Below, piece by piece: positions 46,186-55,691 of a stretch of DNA of 64,000 bases (positions within the stretch are counted from its first letter, which is position 1; every line of letters starts with the position of its first letter). Both the position numbers and the translations under genes were made by a program. Location of the stretch: positions 62,001 to 126,000 of the forward strand of contig NZ_CANMSK010000010.1 in NCBI RefSeq assembly GCF_947500655.1, written 5' to 3'. Source of the DNA: an uncultured Psychrosphaera sp. Its GTDB lineage: Bacteria > Pseudomonadota > Gammaproteobacteria > Enterobacterales > Alteromonadaceae. Under the pieces are notes generated by a model. It did not search any database. It saw only the letters and a program-made list of their open reading frames with translations, and was not told where the DNA came from.

Positions 46186-46478
46186 AGCGATATTTAGCGT
46201 GAAGAAAATCTATTTAAGATGGCGCGTCGATAGATAAGAGTTGCGAATAATTATCATGTGTAATGTTTCTTCGCAGTAATATACAATGCCGATCATTACA
46301 TATCAACCAGACTAAATTTTATCTTACGATAGCCTAGTTTGGTTGCTCAGACCGCCGAATTCATATACTAAGTGCTCTATGGATTTAGTAGAAGGATCAC
46401 AGTTAAAGTAGTTGTTAAAAGTACAACTGCCACGATTCATTTACCGATAGAGCACACTGCCTAAAAGAGAAGATCTCA
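46186..46478 (+). promoter_or_regulatory. structured leader upstream of TonB receptor
   Basis: No gene. GTGCTCTAT (46372-46380) pairs with ATAGAGCAC (46447-46455) to close an 84-nt element, 23 nt before the receptor ATG. An AGAGAAG ribosome site follows. It does not carry the conserved core of a cobalamin riboswitch that I can recognise. Confidence 0.5.
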
Positions 46479-48353
46479 ATGACCCGAGTTATACCAACCG
46501 CTTTGCTTACTTTATCATGCAGCATAGCCACTTATTCAGCTGCATCTGAAGAGACGAATGACGTAAATGAAATTGAAAAAATTACCATTGAAAGCTCTGT
46601 CACTGCCAATAAAGATGCGGTAGGTACGTTTGTTTCATTAGTGTCAAACCTAGAATATGATCCGCGTGTTGATTTACAATCTCGCAATATGGCAGAAGCT
46701 CAAGCCGATGTAACTATCCGTGGTGGTATTTTTGAAAATACCGGATTTCGTGTAGGTAGCGCGACATTACTCGACCCACAAACCGGACATTACTTTTCAG
46801 AAATTCCTATTGCACCAGAAATGCTGAGCGAACCTTATGTTCTAGCAGGAGCCGACAACGCCCTTTATGGAATGAACAGCTCTGTAGGTACTGTCTCTTT
46901 TGGTTGGAAAGCTATTGAAACTGCAGGTAGCGTTTCAATTGGTGCAGGTAATAACAACTTTAATTTACACCGAATTCACAGTGGTATCAGTATGCCAATG
47001 GGTGATACTAACGACTGGACTCTCGGTTTTGAAGGTGAATACTCTTTCTCTGAAAGTGACGGCACCATTGACAATGGCGACCATGATTTCAAACGCTTAT
47101 CTGGCCGCGTTCAACTTGTTAGCACAACATCACAAACAGATTTATTTTTTGGCTCGCAAGATAAGTTTTTGGGTTGGCCGAATATGTACACGCCATTTAA
47201 TGTTAATGAAACTGAAGATCTGACTACACAACTGTTAATGCTTAATCACAAACAAGATTACGGCACAGAGAGTACATTTGAGGTTTCAGCTTACACTCGT
47301 GATCACAAAGATCATTATATTTTCTCTCGTGAAAACCCAGCCGCATTTGAAGCTTTTCACGAAACTAAGGTGAACTCCATCGCCTTTTCTGGTCGTCATC
47401 ATTTATCAAACCTGGACTCTCAATATAAGTCGTTTGCGCTTAATTACTCTTCGCAATATATGGAAGACGAGATTGAATCGACCACACTTGAAAACAATTT
47501 CACGTCTCGTAAATATTATAAAGTGAGTGTATTGCCTGAATACACAATGAGCTTACAAGACGATCAACAGCTAACCTTCCGCCTTGGTGCAGCTTATGAC
47601 GATACCAACAGAGATGATTCTGCGGTGTCATTAATTGGTGACATCATCTGGAATTCAATTAATGGTTACGGCACAGCTCAAACGATTTACTTTTCTTATG
47701 CTGAAGCCAGTCAAGTTGCAGGTTATACCGCGATTGGTGGCAGTAACACAAGCGGCTTATTTAGAAGTAATTACGACCTTGAAAGAGAAACCACTGAAAA
47801 CCTTGAACTTGGCTTTATTTTAGATGGCCAAAATTGGGATTTTGATTCTGCCATTTTTTATCGTAAAGATAATGACTTAACGGATTGGACTTATAGCTTA
47901 AATTCAACCTCTGCTCGTTCGGCAAACCCAGTAGATATTGAAACCTCAGGTTTGGAATTACTTGGCACAAAACGTTTAGAAAGTGCAGAGTTTATAGCGA
48001 GTTACACCTTCCTGAGTAAATCGGAAGATTATGGAATTACTGATGCGGACGCTAGCTTTTACGCATTAAATTACCCAGATCATCGCATAACATTAGGGGC
48101 TATTTGGCATCCTACCGGCATGCTTGAATTCCGTGTAGACAATGAATGGCGCAAGCAAGAAGAGAATATTTTACGCAATGGTGATGATGAAGCTTTATTC
48201 ACTCACCTAACGTTAAAAGTTTCGCCTCCACAGGTTCAAGGTTTAGAAGTGATTTTTGCAGCAGATAATCTTTGGAATGAATCCTTTGAAGAAATACCAG
48301 GTACGCCAGGCCGTGGACAACAATTTACTGCTACCCTCAGCTATAACTGGTAG
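46479..48353 (+). CDS. TonB-dependent outer-membrane receptor
   Basis: 624 residues. Signal peptide (MTRVIPTALLTLSCSIATYSAAS, about 23), a short TonB-box region, a plug (about 60-150, DVTIRGGIFENTGFRVGS) and a 22-strand-type beta barrel ending in FTATLSYNW with a C-terminal aromatic. Plug wording TIRGG and the short overall length recall BtuB-sized receptors; ligand not determinable. Monocistronic; a long structured leader precedes it and a hairpin (48371-48410) follows. Confidence 0.85.
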   Translation: MTRVIPTALLTLSCSIATYSAASEETNDVNEIEKITIESSVTANKDAVGTFVSLVSNLEYDPRVDLQSRNMAEAQADVTIRGGIFENTGFRVGSATLLDPQTGHYFSEIPIAPEMLSEPYVLAGADNALYGMNSSVGTVSFGWKAIETAGSVSIGAGNNNFNLHRIHSGISMPMGDTNDWTLGFEGEYSFSESDGTIDNGDHDFKRLSGRVQLVSTTSQTDLFFGSQDKFLGWPNMYTPFNVNETEDLTTQLLMLNHKQDYGTESTFEVSAYTRDHKDHYIFSRENPAAFEAFHETKVNSIAFSGRHHLSNLDSQYKSFALNYSSQYMEDEIESTTLENNFTSRKYYKVSVLPEYTMSLQDDQQLTFRLGAAYDDTNRDDSAVSLIGDIIWNSINGYGTAQTIYFSYAEASQVAGYTAIGGSNTSGLFRSNYDLERETTENLELGFILDGQNWDFDSAIFYRKDNDLTDWTYSLNSTSARSANPVDIETSGLELLGTKRLESAEFIASYTFLSKSEDYGITDADASFYALNYPDHRITLGAIWHPTGMLEFRVDNEWRKQEENILRNGDDEALFTHLTLKVSPPQVQGLEVIFAADNLWNESFEEIPGTPGRGQQFTATLSYNW

Positions 48354-48370
48354 CGACTAACATCAATTAT

Positions 48371-48410
48371 AAGTAGATAACCAAGACAACTATGTCTATG
48401 TTATCTACTT
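48371..48410 (+). terminator. hairpin downstream of TonB receptor
   Basis: AAGTAGATAAC and GTTATCTACTT with inner AGAC/GTCT. Weak T-run; transcript end likely. Confidence 0.55.
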
Positions 48411-48485
48411 ATGGTTAATTGCTGTTACAGCTTAGCTGTTTGTTTTCATATATTCACTTTTTAGCGTCGAGCATTTTTAGCCTCT

Positions 48486-51400
48486 TCACTTTTGAACCTC
48501 TTCTTTTTTTAGATCCGACCAAGAACGCCATAAATAAAATAGTGCAGGCAATACTAATAAGGTCAATATCACCGCGCTTAACATGCCGCCCACCATTGGT
48601 GCTGCGATTCTACTCATGACTTCTGAGCCTGTCCCTGTGCCATATAAAATTGGTAATAAACCAACAATTATCGCAGCGGCGGTCATCATGACAGGTCTAA
48701 CTCGCATTCCGGCACCATGTAGCACAGCTTGCAAGATGTCGGCTTTAGTGGTGCTTATGTTTTTCTGTTTATGTTCATTGAGCATCTCTTGGTAAGCCTG
48801 GTTTAAGTACACCAACATGATGACGCCAATCTCTACCGCCACGCCAGCTAAAGCAATAAAACCAACCCCTACCGCAACCGAAAAGTTAAATCCTTGTAAG
48901 TACATTAACCAAATACTACCAACCATAGCAAATGGTAACGTGCCCATGATCATGGCAACTTCAATCACATTTCTAAAATTTAGATACAGTAGAAATATGA
49001 TAATAAATAACGTTAATGGCACAACATACATCAACTTGGCTTTTGCCCTTTGCATATATTCATATTGCCCAGCCCAAGTAATCGAGTAACCCGCAGGTAA
49101 ATCCAGTTTGTCGGCAAGGATTTTTTGCGCCGCCGATACATAACTACCTATGTCAACTGCACCCTCGCCTTCACTTTCAATGTCGATAAACGTCCAACCA
49201 TTGAGTCGAGCATTTTCAGACTTTATGCCTGGTGGTCCATCTTCAATAAAGACATGCGCCACATCACCCAATGAAATACGCTGACCATTAGGTGTTACTA
49301 TTGGCAATAACGACAAGGCCTCTGGCGAGTCACGGTGATCCTGCGAGTAACGTAAATTAACCGGATAACGTTCCAAACCTTCAACCGTTTTTGTTAGGTT
49401 AACGCCACCTATGGCACTGGCGACAACTTGCTGAATTTCAGCAATGTTTAAACCGTATCTGGCTGCTTTTTGACGTTGAATATCAACCTTAATATAACGA
49501 CCACCAACAACCCGTTCAGAGTATACGGATGCGGTTCCGGGCACGTCTTTTAATAACACTTCCAGTTGTTTACCTATTTCTTGAATAACGGTTAAATCGG
49601 CTCCCGCGACTTTAATCCCGACTGGTGTTTTAATTCCTGTTGCCAACATATCTATGCGGGTTTTAATTGGCATAACCCAGGCGTTAGTCACTCCAGGTAA
49701 TTTAACTAAGGCATCCAATTCTTGTTTTAAGCTCTCAAGCGTTACCCCTTCTCGCCATTGATCTTTAGGCTTAAATTGAATAAAGGTTTCAATCATAGTC
49801 AGTGGTGCTGGGTCTGTGGCGGTTTCCGCTCGGCCTACTTTACCAAACACGGTTTTCACCTCAGGTACGGTTTTGATCAATTTGTCCGTTTGTTGCAATA
49901 ACTGCCTAGCTTGCCCTATGGATATACCGGGATAAGTGGTTGGCATATACATAAGACTACCCTCATCAAGAGGTGGAATAAACTCGCTACCAATTTTATT
50001 AAGGGGATATAAACCGATAAGTAAAACAACAAACGCTGTTAACAAAGTCATTTTAGGAAAACGTAAAACCGTTTTTAACGCGGGCATATAAACATAAGTT
50101 AACAAACGATTGACTGGATTTTTATGCTCAGCAAGTACTTTACCTCGAATAAAATAGCCCATTAATACCGGCACCAAAGTAATGGCTAACGCTGCAGATG
50201 CAGCCATTGCATAGGTTTTGGTAAATGCCAATGGCGCAAACATTTTTCCCTCTTGCGCTTCCAAGGTAAATACAGGCACAAAGCTCACTGTGATGATCAA
50301 CAAACTAAAGAATAACGCAGGCCCCACTTCTGACGCTGACTCTATCACTACTTTCCAGCGCTGCTCGTTGCTTATTTTATTACTTGTTCCGTTGCTTATT
50401 TTGTTGCTTAGCTCGTTAGCTGACGTTTTACCATCTAGACTTAGCTCTTGAGATGACAGCTTCTCCATGTGTTTATGCATGTTTTCAATCATCACAATAG
50501 CACCATCAATCATGGCACCAATGGCAATAGCAATACCGCCCAAAGACATAATGTTAGCGTTTAGCCCTTGCAGATGCATAACAATAAACGCCGTTAAAAT
50601 CCCAACTGGCAAGGTGATAATTGCGACCAAGGAAGAACGAACATGAAACAAAAATAATAGACATACTAAGGCCACAACCGCGAACTCTTCTAACAACTTA
50701 AAGGTTAAGTTATTTACTGCGCTTTCTATTAACGCCGATCTGTCATAAACAGGCACTATTTCTACGCCATCAGGCAAGCCTTTTTTAATTTGTTCTAATT
50801 TGGTTTTTACTCGCTCTATGACTTGTTGGGCATTCTCACCATAACGCATCACCACTATGCCACCTACGGTTTCTCCCTCTCCGTTAAGCTCGGCAATGCC
50901 TCGGCGCATTTGTGGTCCTGTGCCAATATCGGCAACGTCTTTTAACAATAATGGAATGCCGTTGTTGTTTACCCCTAGCGGAATATGCTCTAAATCCTCA
51001 ATACTTTTGATATAACCTGTAGCCCTAACTATGTATTCGGCTTCAGCCATTTCAATAACAGACGCACCAATTTCTTGATTACCTTGTTTTATCGCCCTTT
51101 CAATATGAGATAACGGAATACCAAAAGCTCGTAATTTGTCGGGATTTATAGTGATCTGATATTGTTTAACCATGCCGCCAAGAACCGACACTTCCGAGAC
51201 ACCAGATACTGTTTGCAGTTCGTATTTTAAAAACCAGTCTTGAATGCTGCGCAATTGGCTTAAGTCATGTTGGCCAGTTTTATCCACTAACGCGTATAAA
51301 TAAACCCAGCCCACACCAGTGGCATCAGGGCCTAATTGCGGTTTAGCGTCATTCGGTAAATTTGGGGTAACTTGCGATAAATACTCAAGCACTCTTGAAC

Positions 51401-51719
51401 GGGCCCAATACAAGTCGGTGTCATCATCAAAAATAACGTACACGTAAGAGTCACCAAAAAACGAATAACCACGTACGGTCACAGCCCCTGGCACTGACAA
51501 CATGGCTGTGGTTAGCGGGTAAGTCACTTGCTGCTCCACCACTTGCGGTGCTTGTCCTGGGTAATTGGTTTTGATTATGACTTGTACATCAGATAAATCT
51601 GGTAGCGCGTCAATTGGCGTTTTATTAACGGAATAAATGCCAGCCCCAACTAAAATACAAGTCGCCAATAATACAAAGAAACGATTGTGTACTGACCATT
51701 TAATAATAGAAGCAATCAT
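48486..51719 (-). CDS. cusA: CusA-type heavy-metal RND efflux pump
   Basis: 1077-residue inner-membrane HME-RND transporter with 12 helices. Copper/silver specificity is visible from the three-Met site: EGSLMYMPTTYPG, LTMIETFIQFKP and TRIDMLATGIKTP match Met573, Met623 and Met672 of E. coli CusA. The proton-relay TM4 region AIGAMIDGAIVMIEN is present. A Ser/Asn-rich insertion (about 410-440: SNKISNGTSNKISN) is extra. It starts 16 bp after the CusB stop, in a cusC-cusB-cusA order. Exports Cu(I)/Ag(I) from periplasm or cytoplasm across the outer membrane. Confidence 0.94.
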   Translation of the reverse strand: MIASIIKWSVHNRFFVLLATCILVGAGIYSVNKTPIDALPDLSDVQVIIKTNYPGQAPQVVEQQVTYPLTTAMLSVPGAVTVRGYSFFGDSYVYVIFDDDTDLYWARSRVLEYLSQVTPNLPNDAKPQLGPDATGVGWVYLYALVDKTGQHDLSQLRSIQDWFLKYELQTVSGVSEVSVLGGMVKQYQITINPDKLRAFGIPLSHIERAIKQGNQEIGASVIEMAEAEYIVRATGYIKSIEDLEHIPLGVNNNGIPLLLKDVADIGTGPQMRRGIAELNGEGETVGGIVVMRYGENAQQVIERVKTKLEQIKKGLPDGVEIVPVYDRSALIESAVNNLTFKLLEEFAVVALVCLLFLFHVRSSLVAIITLPVGILTAFIVMHLQGLNANIMSLGGIAIAIGAMIDGAIVMIENMHKHMEKLSSQELSLDGKTSANELSNKISNGTSNKISNEQRWKVVIESASEVGPALFFSLLIITVSFVPVFTLEAQEGKMFAPLAFTKTYAMAASAALAITLVPVLMGYFIRGKVLAEHKNPVNRLLTYVYMPALKTVLRFPKMTLLTAFVVLLIGLYPLNKIGSEFIPPLDEGSLMYMPTTYPGISIGQARQLLQQTDKLIKTVPEVKTVFGKVGRAETATDPAPLTMIETFIQFKPKDQWREGVTLESLKQELDALVKLPGVTNAWVMPIKTRIDMLATGIKTPVGIKVAGADLTVIQEIGKQLEVLLKDVPGTASVYSERVVGGRYIKVDIQRQKAARYGLNIAEIQQVVASAIGGVNLTKTVEGLERYPVNLRYSQDHRDSPEALSLLPIVTPNGQRISLGDVAHVFIEDGPPGIKSENARLNGWTFIDIESEGEGAVDIGSYVSAAQKILADKLDLPAGYSITWAGQYEYMQRAKAKLMYVVPLTLFIIIFLLYLNFRNVIEVAMIMGTLPFAMVGSIWLMYLQGFNFSVAVGVGFIALAGVAVEIGVIMLVYLNQAYQEMLNEHKQKNISTTKADILQAVLHGAGMRVRPVMMTAAAIIVGLLPILYGTGTGSEVMSRIAAPMVGGMLSAVILTLLVLPALFYLWRSWSDLKKEEVQK

Positions 51720-51735
51720 ATTTTAAACTCCTAAA

Positions 51736-53439
51736 TTAGTTCTTTGAGTGGTTGGAATGATTTGAGCTTTTTGAGCTATCGGAGCCTTCAACTGAGCCTT
51801 CAACTGAATCATCATCGCTAGCTAATTCAGTCGCAAGAGTCGCTATTTTGGTAATAACAAAATTGCCATCGTGAACCTCAAAGGTAAATTCAACCTTGTC
51901 ATTAATGTTAATTCCCACAAAGCTGACATTTTCCGCGGCGGTAAAGTCAACAGTAGCAGCGGCTCGCCCCCACTTTTTGATAGCAGAGCGACTTATATTG
52001 ATCATGCCATGTTCAGCCATTAACGAATTAACTTTACCCGTTGCGGTTGCAGACAATACGTTAGGCATTTCCGTTTCAATTTCCATATCATGGTCTTGCA
52101 TGCTGCTAGCCATCACTGTTGTGTCAGAATTCATATTAACCGGATCCATGCGCTTAAAATCAGATGACTTACTGGACTCTGAATCCAATAAAAATTGAGC
52201 CGAACTCACCACTTCATCACTTTGATTAAGCCCGCTTAATATCTCAACATAATCAGCACCATAACGGCCAACCTGAACGGCAATAGATTTAAAACGGCCT
52301 TGACCTAACGCCAATACTACTCGGTCTTGTCTGCCCGTTCGTATTAATGCTTCTTTCGGTATTTGTAATGTGTTGCCATCATCTTGATTATGTAAAACCA
52401 ATTGCGCGAACATGTTAGGTTTAAAGTCATTGTTGTGGTTTTTAATCCTTATCCGTACTTTAACCGTACGGGTTTGCGGATTTAAAATAGGATAAATGTA
52501 ATCCACGTTTCCTTGCCATACATTACCGGGTAAATAATCCAACGTGATAGTTGCAGGCATACCAATGGCCACTTGTCCGGCTTGACGTTCAAATACTTCC
52601 CCTTCTAGCCAAACCTCAGATAAGTCAGCAATAGACATAAGGCTTGAACCGGGTTTAACATATGCCCCCTCCCTGATACTTAAACTCTCCACCACACCAT
52701 TTTGCGGTGCAAAAAAGGTAATACGTTGCTGTACTTGTTTAGTTTTTCTAAGCTCAGTAATGGCAGATATTGGTAATTGCAGCGCCATCAATCTATTTTG
52801 AGCGGCTTGTATCAGCCTGTTATTGTCACGTTCTAGTGCTAATAAAAACTCTTCCTGAGCATTCACAAGCTCCGGTGAATAAATGTCATATAACGCTTGG
52901 CCTTTTTTGACTTGTTCACCCACTGACTTCATATGCAGTTTTTCAATCCACCCTTCTACTCTTGGCTGAATATCCACTAATCTCTCTTTGTCATAGGTAA
53001 TATAACCAACAGTATTAATTTCTGAATTCAGCGGTTTATAACTAACTTGTACCGTGCGTACACCTAAATTGTTAATGACATTGGAAGAGACTTTTATCGT
53101 TCCAGTTCCTTCATCTCGTCCTTCGCTTTCCCCTTTATTTTCATAAACAGGGACTAAGTCCATGCCCATTGGCGATTTACCCGGTTTATCACGACGATAA
53201 TTAGCATCCATAGGGGCAGCCCAATACGCTGGCGCTTTTTCTGCGTTCTCTGCTTTATCATTACCGTTTCTATTGTTATTGATATTGTTAGTGTTATTGC
53301 CAGCAGACATATTTTGCATTGAAGAGTCTGAAGTGTGAAACACGCTGTAGCTCAATATAGCAGTCACTAATGTACCAACAAAAACACCTAACATAATAGA
53401 TTTAACCGTATTGCTTTTTTGTTGTTTAATTTGCTTCAT
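51736..53439 (-). CDS. cusB: CusB-type adaptor with degenerate CusF-like tail
   Basis: 567-residue periplasmic adaptor. N-terminal membrane anchor (about 10-30), an Asn-rich linker (NNTNNINNNRNGN), a heavy-metal-binding motif AAPMDANYRRDKPGKSPMGM, then lipoyl/barrel domains (VEGWIEKLHMKSVGEQVKKG). The last 90 residues have the CusF fold (SLMAEHGMINISRSAIKKW, KVEFTFEVHDGNF), but only the Trp is kept: the His and two Met copper ligands of CusF are replaced by Ser and small residues. The tail is Ser/His-rich. Its ATG overlaps the CusC stop (TAATG). Links CusA to CusC. Confidence 0.92.
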   Translation of the reverse strand: MKQIKQQKSNTVKSIMLGVFVGTLVTAILSYSVFHTSDSSMQNMSAGNNTNNINNNRNGNDKAENAEKAPAYWAAPMDANYRRDKPGKSPMGMDLVPVYENKGESEGRDEGTGTIKVSSNVINNLGVRTVQVSYKPLNSEINTVGYITYDKERLVDIQPRVEGWIEKLHMKSVGEQVKKGQALYDIYSPELVNAQEEFLLALERDNNRLIQAAQNRLMALQLPISAITELRKTKQVQQRITFFAPQNGVVESLSIREGAYVKPGSSLMSIADLSEVWLEGEVFERQAGQVAIGMPATITLDYLPGNVWQGNVDYIYPILNPQTRTVKVRIRIKNHNNDFKPNMFAQLVLHNQDDGNTLQIPKEALIRTGRQDRVVLALGQGRFKSIAVQVGRYGADYVEILSGLNQSDEVVSSAQFLLDSESSKSSDFKRMDPVNMNSDTTVMASSMQDHDMEIETEMPNVLSATATGKVNSLMAEHGMINISRSAIKKWGRAAATVDFTAAENVSFVGININDKVEFTFEVHDGNFVITKIATLATELASDDDSVEGSVEGSDSSKSSNHSNHSKN

Positions 53440-54956
53440 TATTTATCTCCCGCAGTAACACTGTTACCGATAAACAGGTAATTTAATTCAAGGTTTAATT
53501 GTTGTTCGTCAACGTCTAGATTTAACTCATCAATTTCTGTATTTAATACAGCAATGCGTGAACGTACCACTTCTAAAAAGTCGCCATCATCATTGTTATA
53601 AGCGGATAAGGTTGCTTCTGCGTTGTCATGTATTTGCGGTAACAGTTTAGATTTGTATAAGCTCTGCCTGCGTTTAACTCCGTCTAATCTGGCGCTAATG
53701 TTTGAATACGCCGACAATAATTCTCTGAGTAACAATAGCTTTTCAGTTTTAACCGCTTCTGTTTTAGAGATGGCTGATTGCACTTCTTTATCTTGCTTAT
53801 TTTCAGTAAAAATAGGTAAGTCAACGCTAATACCAACAGAGAATAAATCATCTCTTTTTATCCCTGCTGCACCTGAGACGTCAGATGGCGCATCATCTCG
53901 ATAACCATAACTTGCACTTACGCCCCACTGCGGTTTGTATTGTTGTTCCGCAATATGGACTTTTGTTTTTGTCGCCGTGATCTTTTTGTTTATCGCCTGC
54001 ACACTAGGATGGTATTCAAAACGTTGAATTAGCTTGCTTGTCCTTAACCTTGGAGAGCTTAACCTTGAAGAATTTAACCTTTGCGAACTTTGTTTGTTTT
54101 GGTTATGAGAAAAATCAGCACTGAGTAAGTCAAAGCTGAGCAAATCAACTTGTGGTAATTGCTCGCCAAAATCCAGATTATGAAAATTCATATAAGCAGT
54201 TGTTGTATTAACGTTATTAGCAAAGTTAATTAACCACTGAAATAACATGCCCTCAGATTGGCTTTTTTGTTGACGTAATTTGTCTAATCGTTCTTCCAAA
54301 CGGGTTAATTCAAGTTGTGCTCTCACAATATCTTGCTGACGGGTTCTTGCTAATGCCGACGAGTAATTGGCTTGTGCTACATCAGCCAGCTGCTCAAATA
54401 AGGCTCGGTTGTTTTCAATCAAAGCTATGCTTTGCTGCGCTCGGTAAGCGTCTAACCATAAACGGCCAACGGTGACAGCTACCTTAGCCTCACGGTCTTG
54501 TCTTTGATAAGGAAAAGCTTCACTTTGGGTTTTATATTGCTGACTTTTAAGCGCTAACGTATCGCCCCTTGGAAACACTTGGCTAATGCCTATTTGAGCT
54601 TGAGTCATGGCCTCTTGAGAAAAATCAAAACCACCAACTGGCAAGTTGGCTAAGCCAAAAGACACTTTAGGATCTGGCAAGCTATTACTGGCTTGTCCCA
54701 TTAGTTTTACAGCTTGCTGTTGATGAGCATTTCCGCTCAACCAAGGGTCGTTTTGCTGTGCGGTTTTAATTGCCGTTTCAAATGTTAAGACTGACTTAAC
54801 ATTTGTGTTAATGGTCTTGCTGCTGTTTGTGCTGCTACTGCCGGTGCTAACTTTATCTTGAGCGCCCACAGTTATACTCATAAGCATAGAGAGAAATGAC
54901 AAATTCATTAATATGAAATTGGTGAACAACTTACTTTTATTTAAAAACATAACCAC
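53439..54956 (-). CDS. cusC: CusC/TolC-like outer-membrane efflux protein
   Basis: 505 residues. Signal sequence (about 1-30), then the duplicated TolC helical-hairpin fold: VLTFETAIKTAQQNDPWLSG at the front, VTVGRLWLDAYRAQQSIALIENN, VHIAEQQYKPQWGVSASYGYRDD and DEQQLNLELNYLFIG at the end. No N-terminal lipobox is evident, unlike E. coli CusC. A Ser/Arg-rich insert (LNSSRLSSPRLRTSK, about 290-310) is made of short DNA repeats. First gene of cusCBA; overlaps cusB by one base. Confidence 0.9.
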   Translation of the reverse strand: MVMFLNKSKLFTNFILMNLSFLSMLMSITVGAQDKVSTGSSSTNSSKTINTNVKSVLTFETAIKTAQQNDPWLSGNAHQQQAVKLMGQASNSLPDPKVSFGLANLPVGGFDFSQEAMTQAQIGISQVFPRGDTLALKSQQYKTQSEAFPYQRQDREAKVAVTVGRLWLDAYRAQQSIALIENNRALFEQLADVAQANYSSALARTRQQDIVRAQLELTRLEERLDKLRQQKSQSEGMLFQWLINFANNVNTTTAYMNFHNLDFGEQLPQVDLLSFDLLSADFSHNQNKQSSQRLNSSRLSSPRLRTSKLIQRFEYHPSVQAINKKITATKTKVHIAEQQYKPQWGVSASYGYRDDAPSDVSGAAGIKRDDLFSVGISVDLPIFTENKQDKEVQSAISKTEAVKTEKLLLLRELLSAYSNISARLDGVKRRQSLYKSKLLPQIHDNAEATLSAYNNDDGDFLEVVRSRIAVLNTEIDELNLDVDEQQLNLELNYLFIGNSVTAGDK

Positions 54957-55139
54957 CCCAAAGGGATATCAACTATTTTGAATTGAATAGGTTATTTTTG
55001 ATATTTCTATTTATAGTGGCAGTACCAATTTACGGTGCCAGTTGACAGTGCCAACGCAATAAAATAGGAAACTCAGAAAAGCCTAATACAAGAAATTAAA
55101 ATCTAAATGCACCAAATTTTGGACACATTTATCCTGTAG

Positions 55140-55556
55140 TTAGCTAAGTATTGGAGGTCGGTATAAAGAAGTTGAAGCTAGGCTAAAAGCCAAGTTTGAA
55201 ATGGAGTGTATTTTAGGAGAAAAGTAGCCAAATGCTACGGGTGTTAATTCTTTAGGTAGAGTGGCAAGGCTTGAACAACCGCCAGTAAAACACTTACAGA
55301 TAGTTGAACAGCAATCTTCGTTTTGTTCTTCTGAGCCACTAGTCTCAGGAGCAGAGCTATCAGTTAACAGTACTTTACCAGACATATCATGAGCAGAATG
55401 CTCCATCATAGCCATGTCAGTATGTGACATGCCCTGCATAGTCATTCCTTCCATACTCATCATTTGATAAGGCATAACAGTAGACGCCATCGTTTGACCT
55501 ATAAAAGTCAGACAAATGAGCAATACCATTAATGTTTTAGAAAAGGTTAACGTCAC
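55140..55556 (-). CDS. Met/His/Cys-rich periplasmic copper-binding protein
   Basis: 138 residues: signal peptide (MTLTFSKTLMVLLICLTFIGQTMAS), then a Met/His-rich stretch (MEGMTMQGMSHTDMAMMEHS), and a cysteine cluster EDCCSTICKCFTGGCSS. The end SLYRPPILS is common in small copper-associated proteins of Alteromonadales. It lies just upstream of cusCBA, likely the operon's first gene (183-bp gap). Similar to CopL-like metal proteins; a metallochaperone or buffer for Cu(I) is the likely role. Confidence 0.8.
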   Translation of the reverse strand: MTLTFSKTLMVLLICLTFIGQTMASTVMPYQMMSMEGMTMQGMSHTDMAMMEHSAHDMSGKVLLTDSSAPETSGSEEQNEDCCSTICKCFTGGCSSLATLPKELTPVAFGYFSPKIHSISNLAFSLASTSLYRPPILS

Positions 55557-55691
55557 AAGGAACCCGCTAGTTAAGTTTTATTTTTAAGAGCTTTGTTTTA
55601 AGAGTTTTGTTTAAAAACTGTATAGATAAACAAAAAATGATCAGGTTAAGTATTCTATGTTACACCTATTTTTTATTTGTGCCTTATTTTA

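Noticed and set aside
46186..46478. Cobalamin riboswitch before the TonB receptor
   Set aside because: CACTGCC near 46453 is only loosely like the B12 box; the conserved core (AGCTGCCCCCGCAA-type) is missing.
54957..55139. GTGCCAGTT/AGTGCCAAC short repeats before cusC
   Set aside because: Too short and irregular to call an operator; no symmetric CueR or CusR box recognised.
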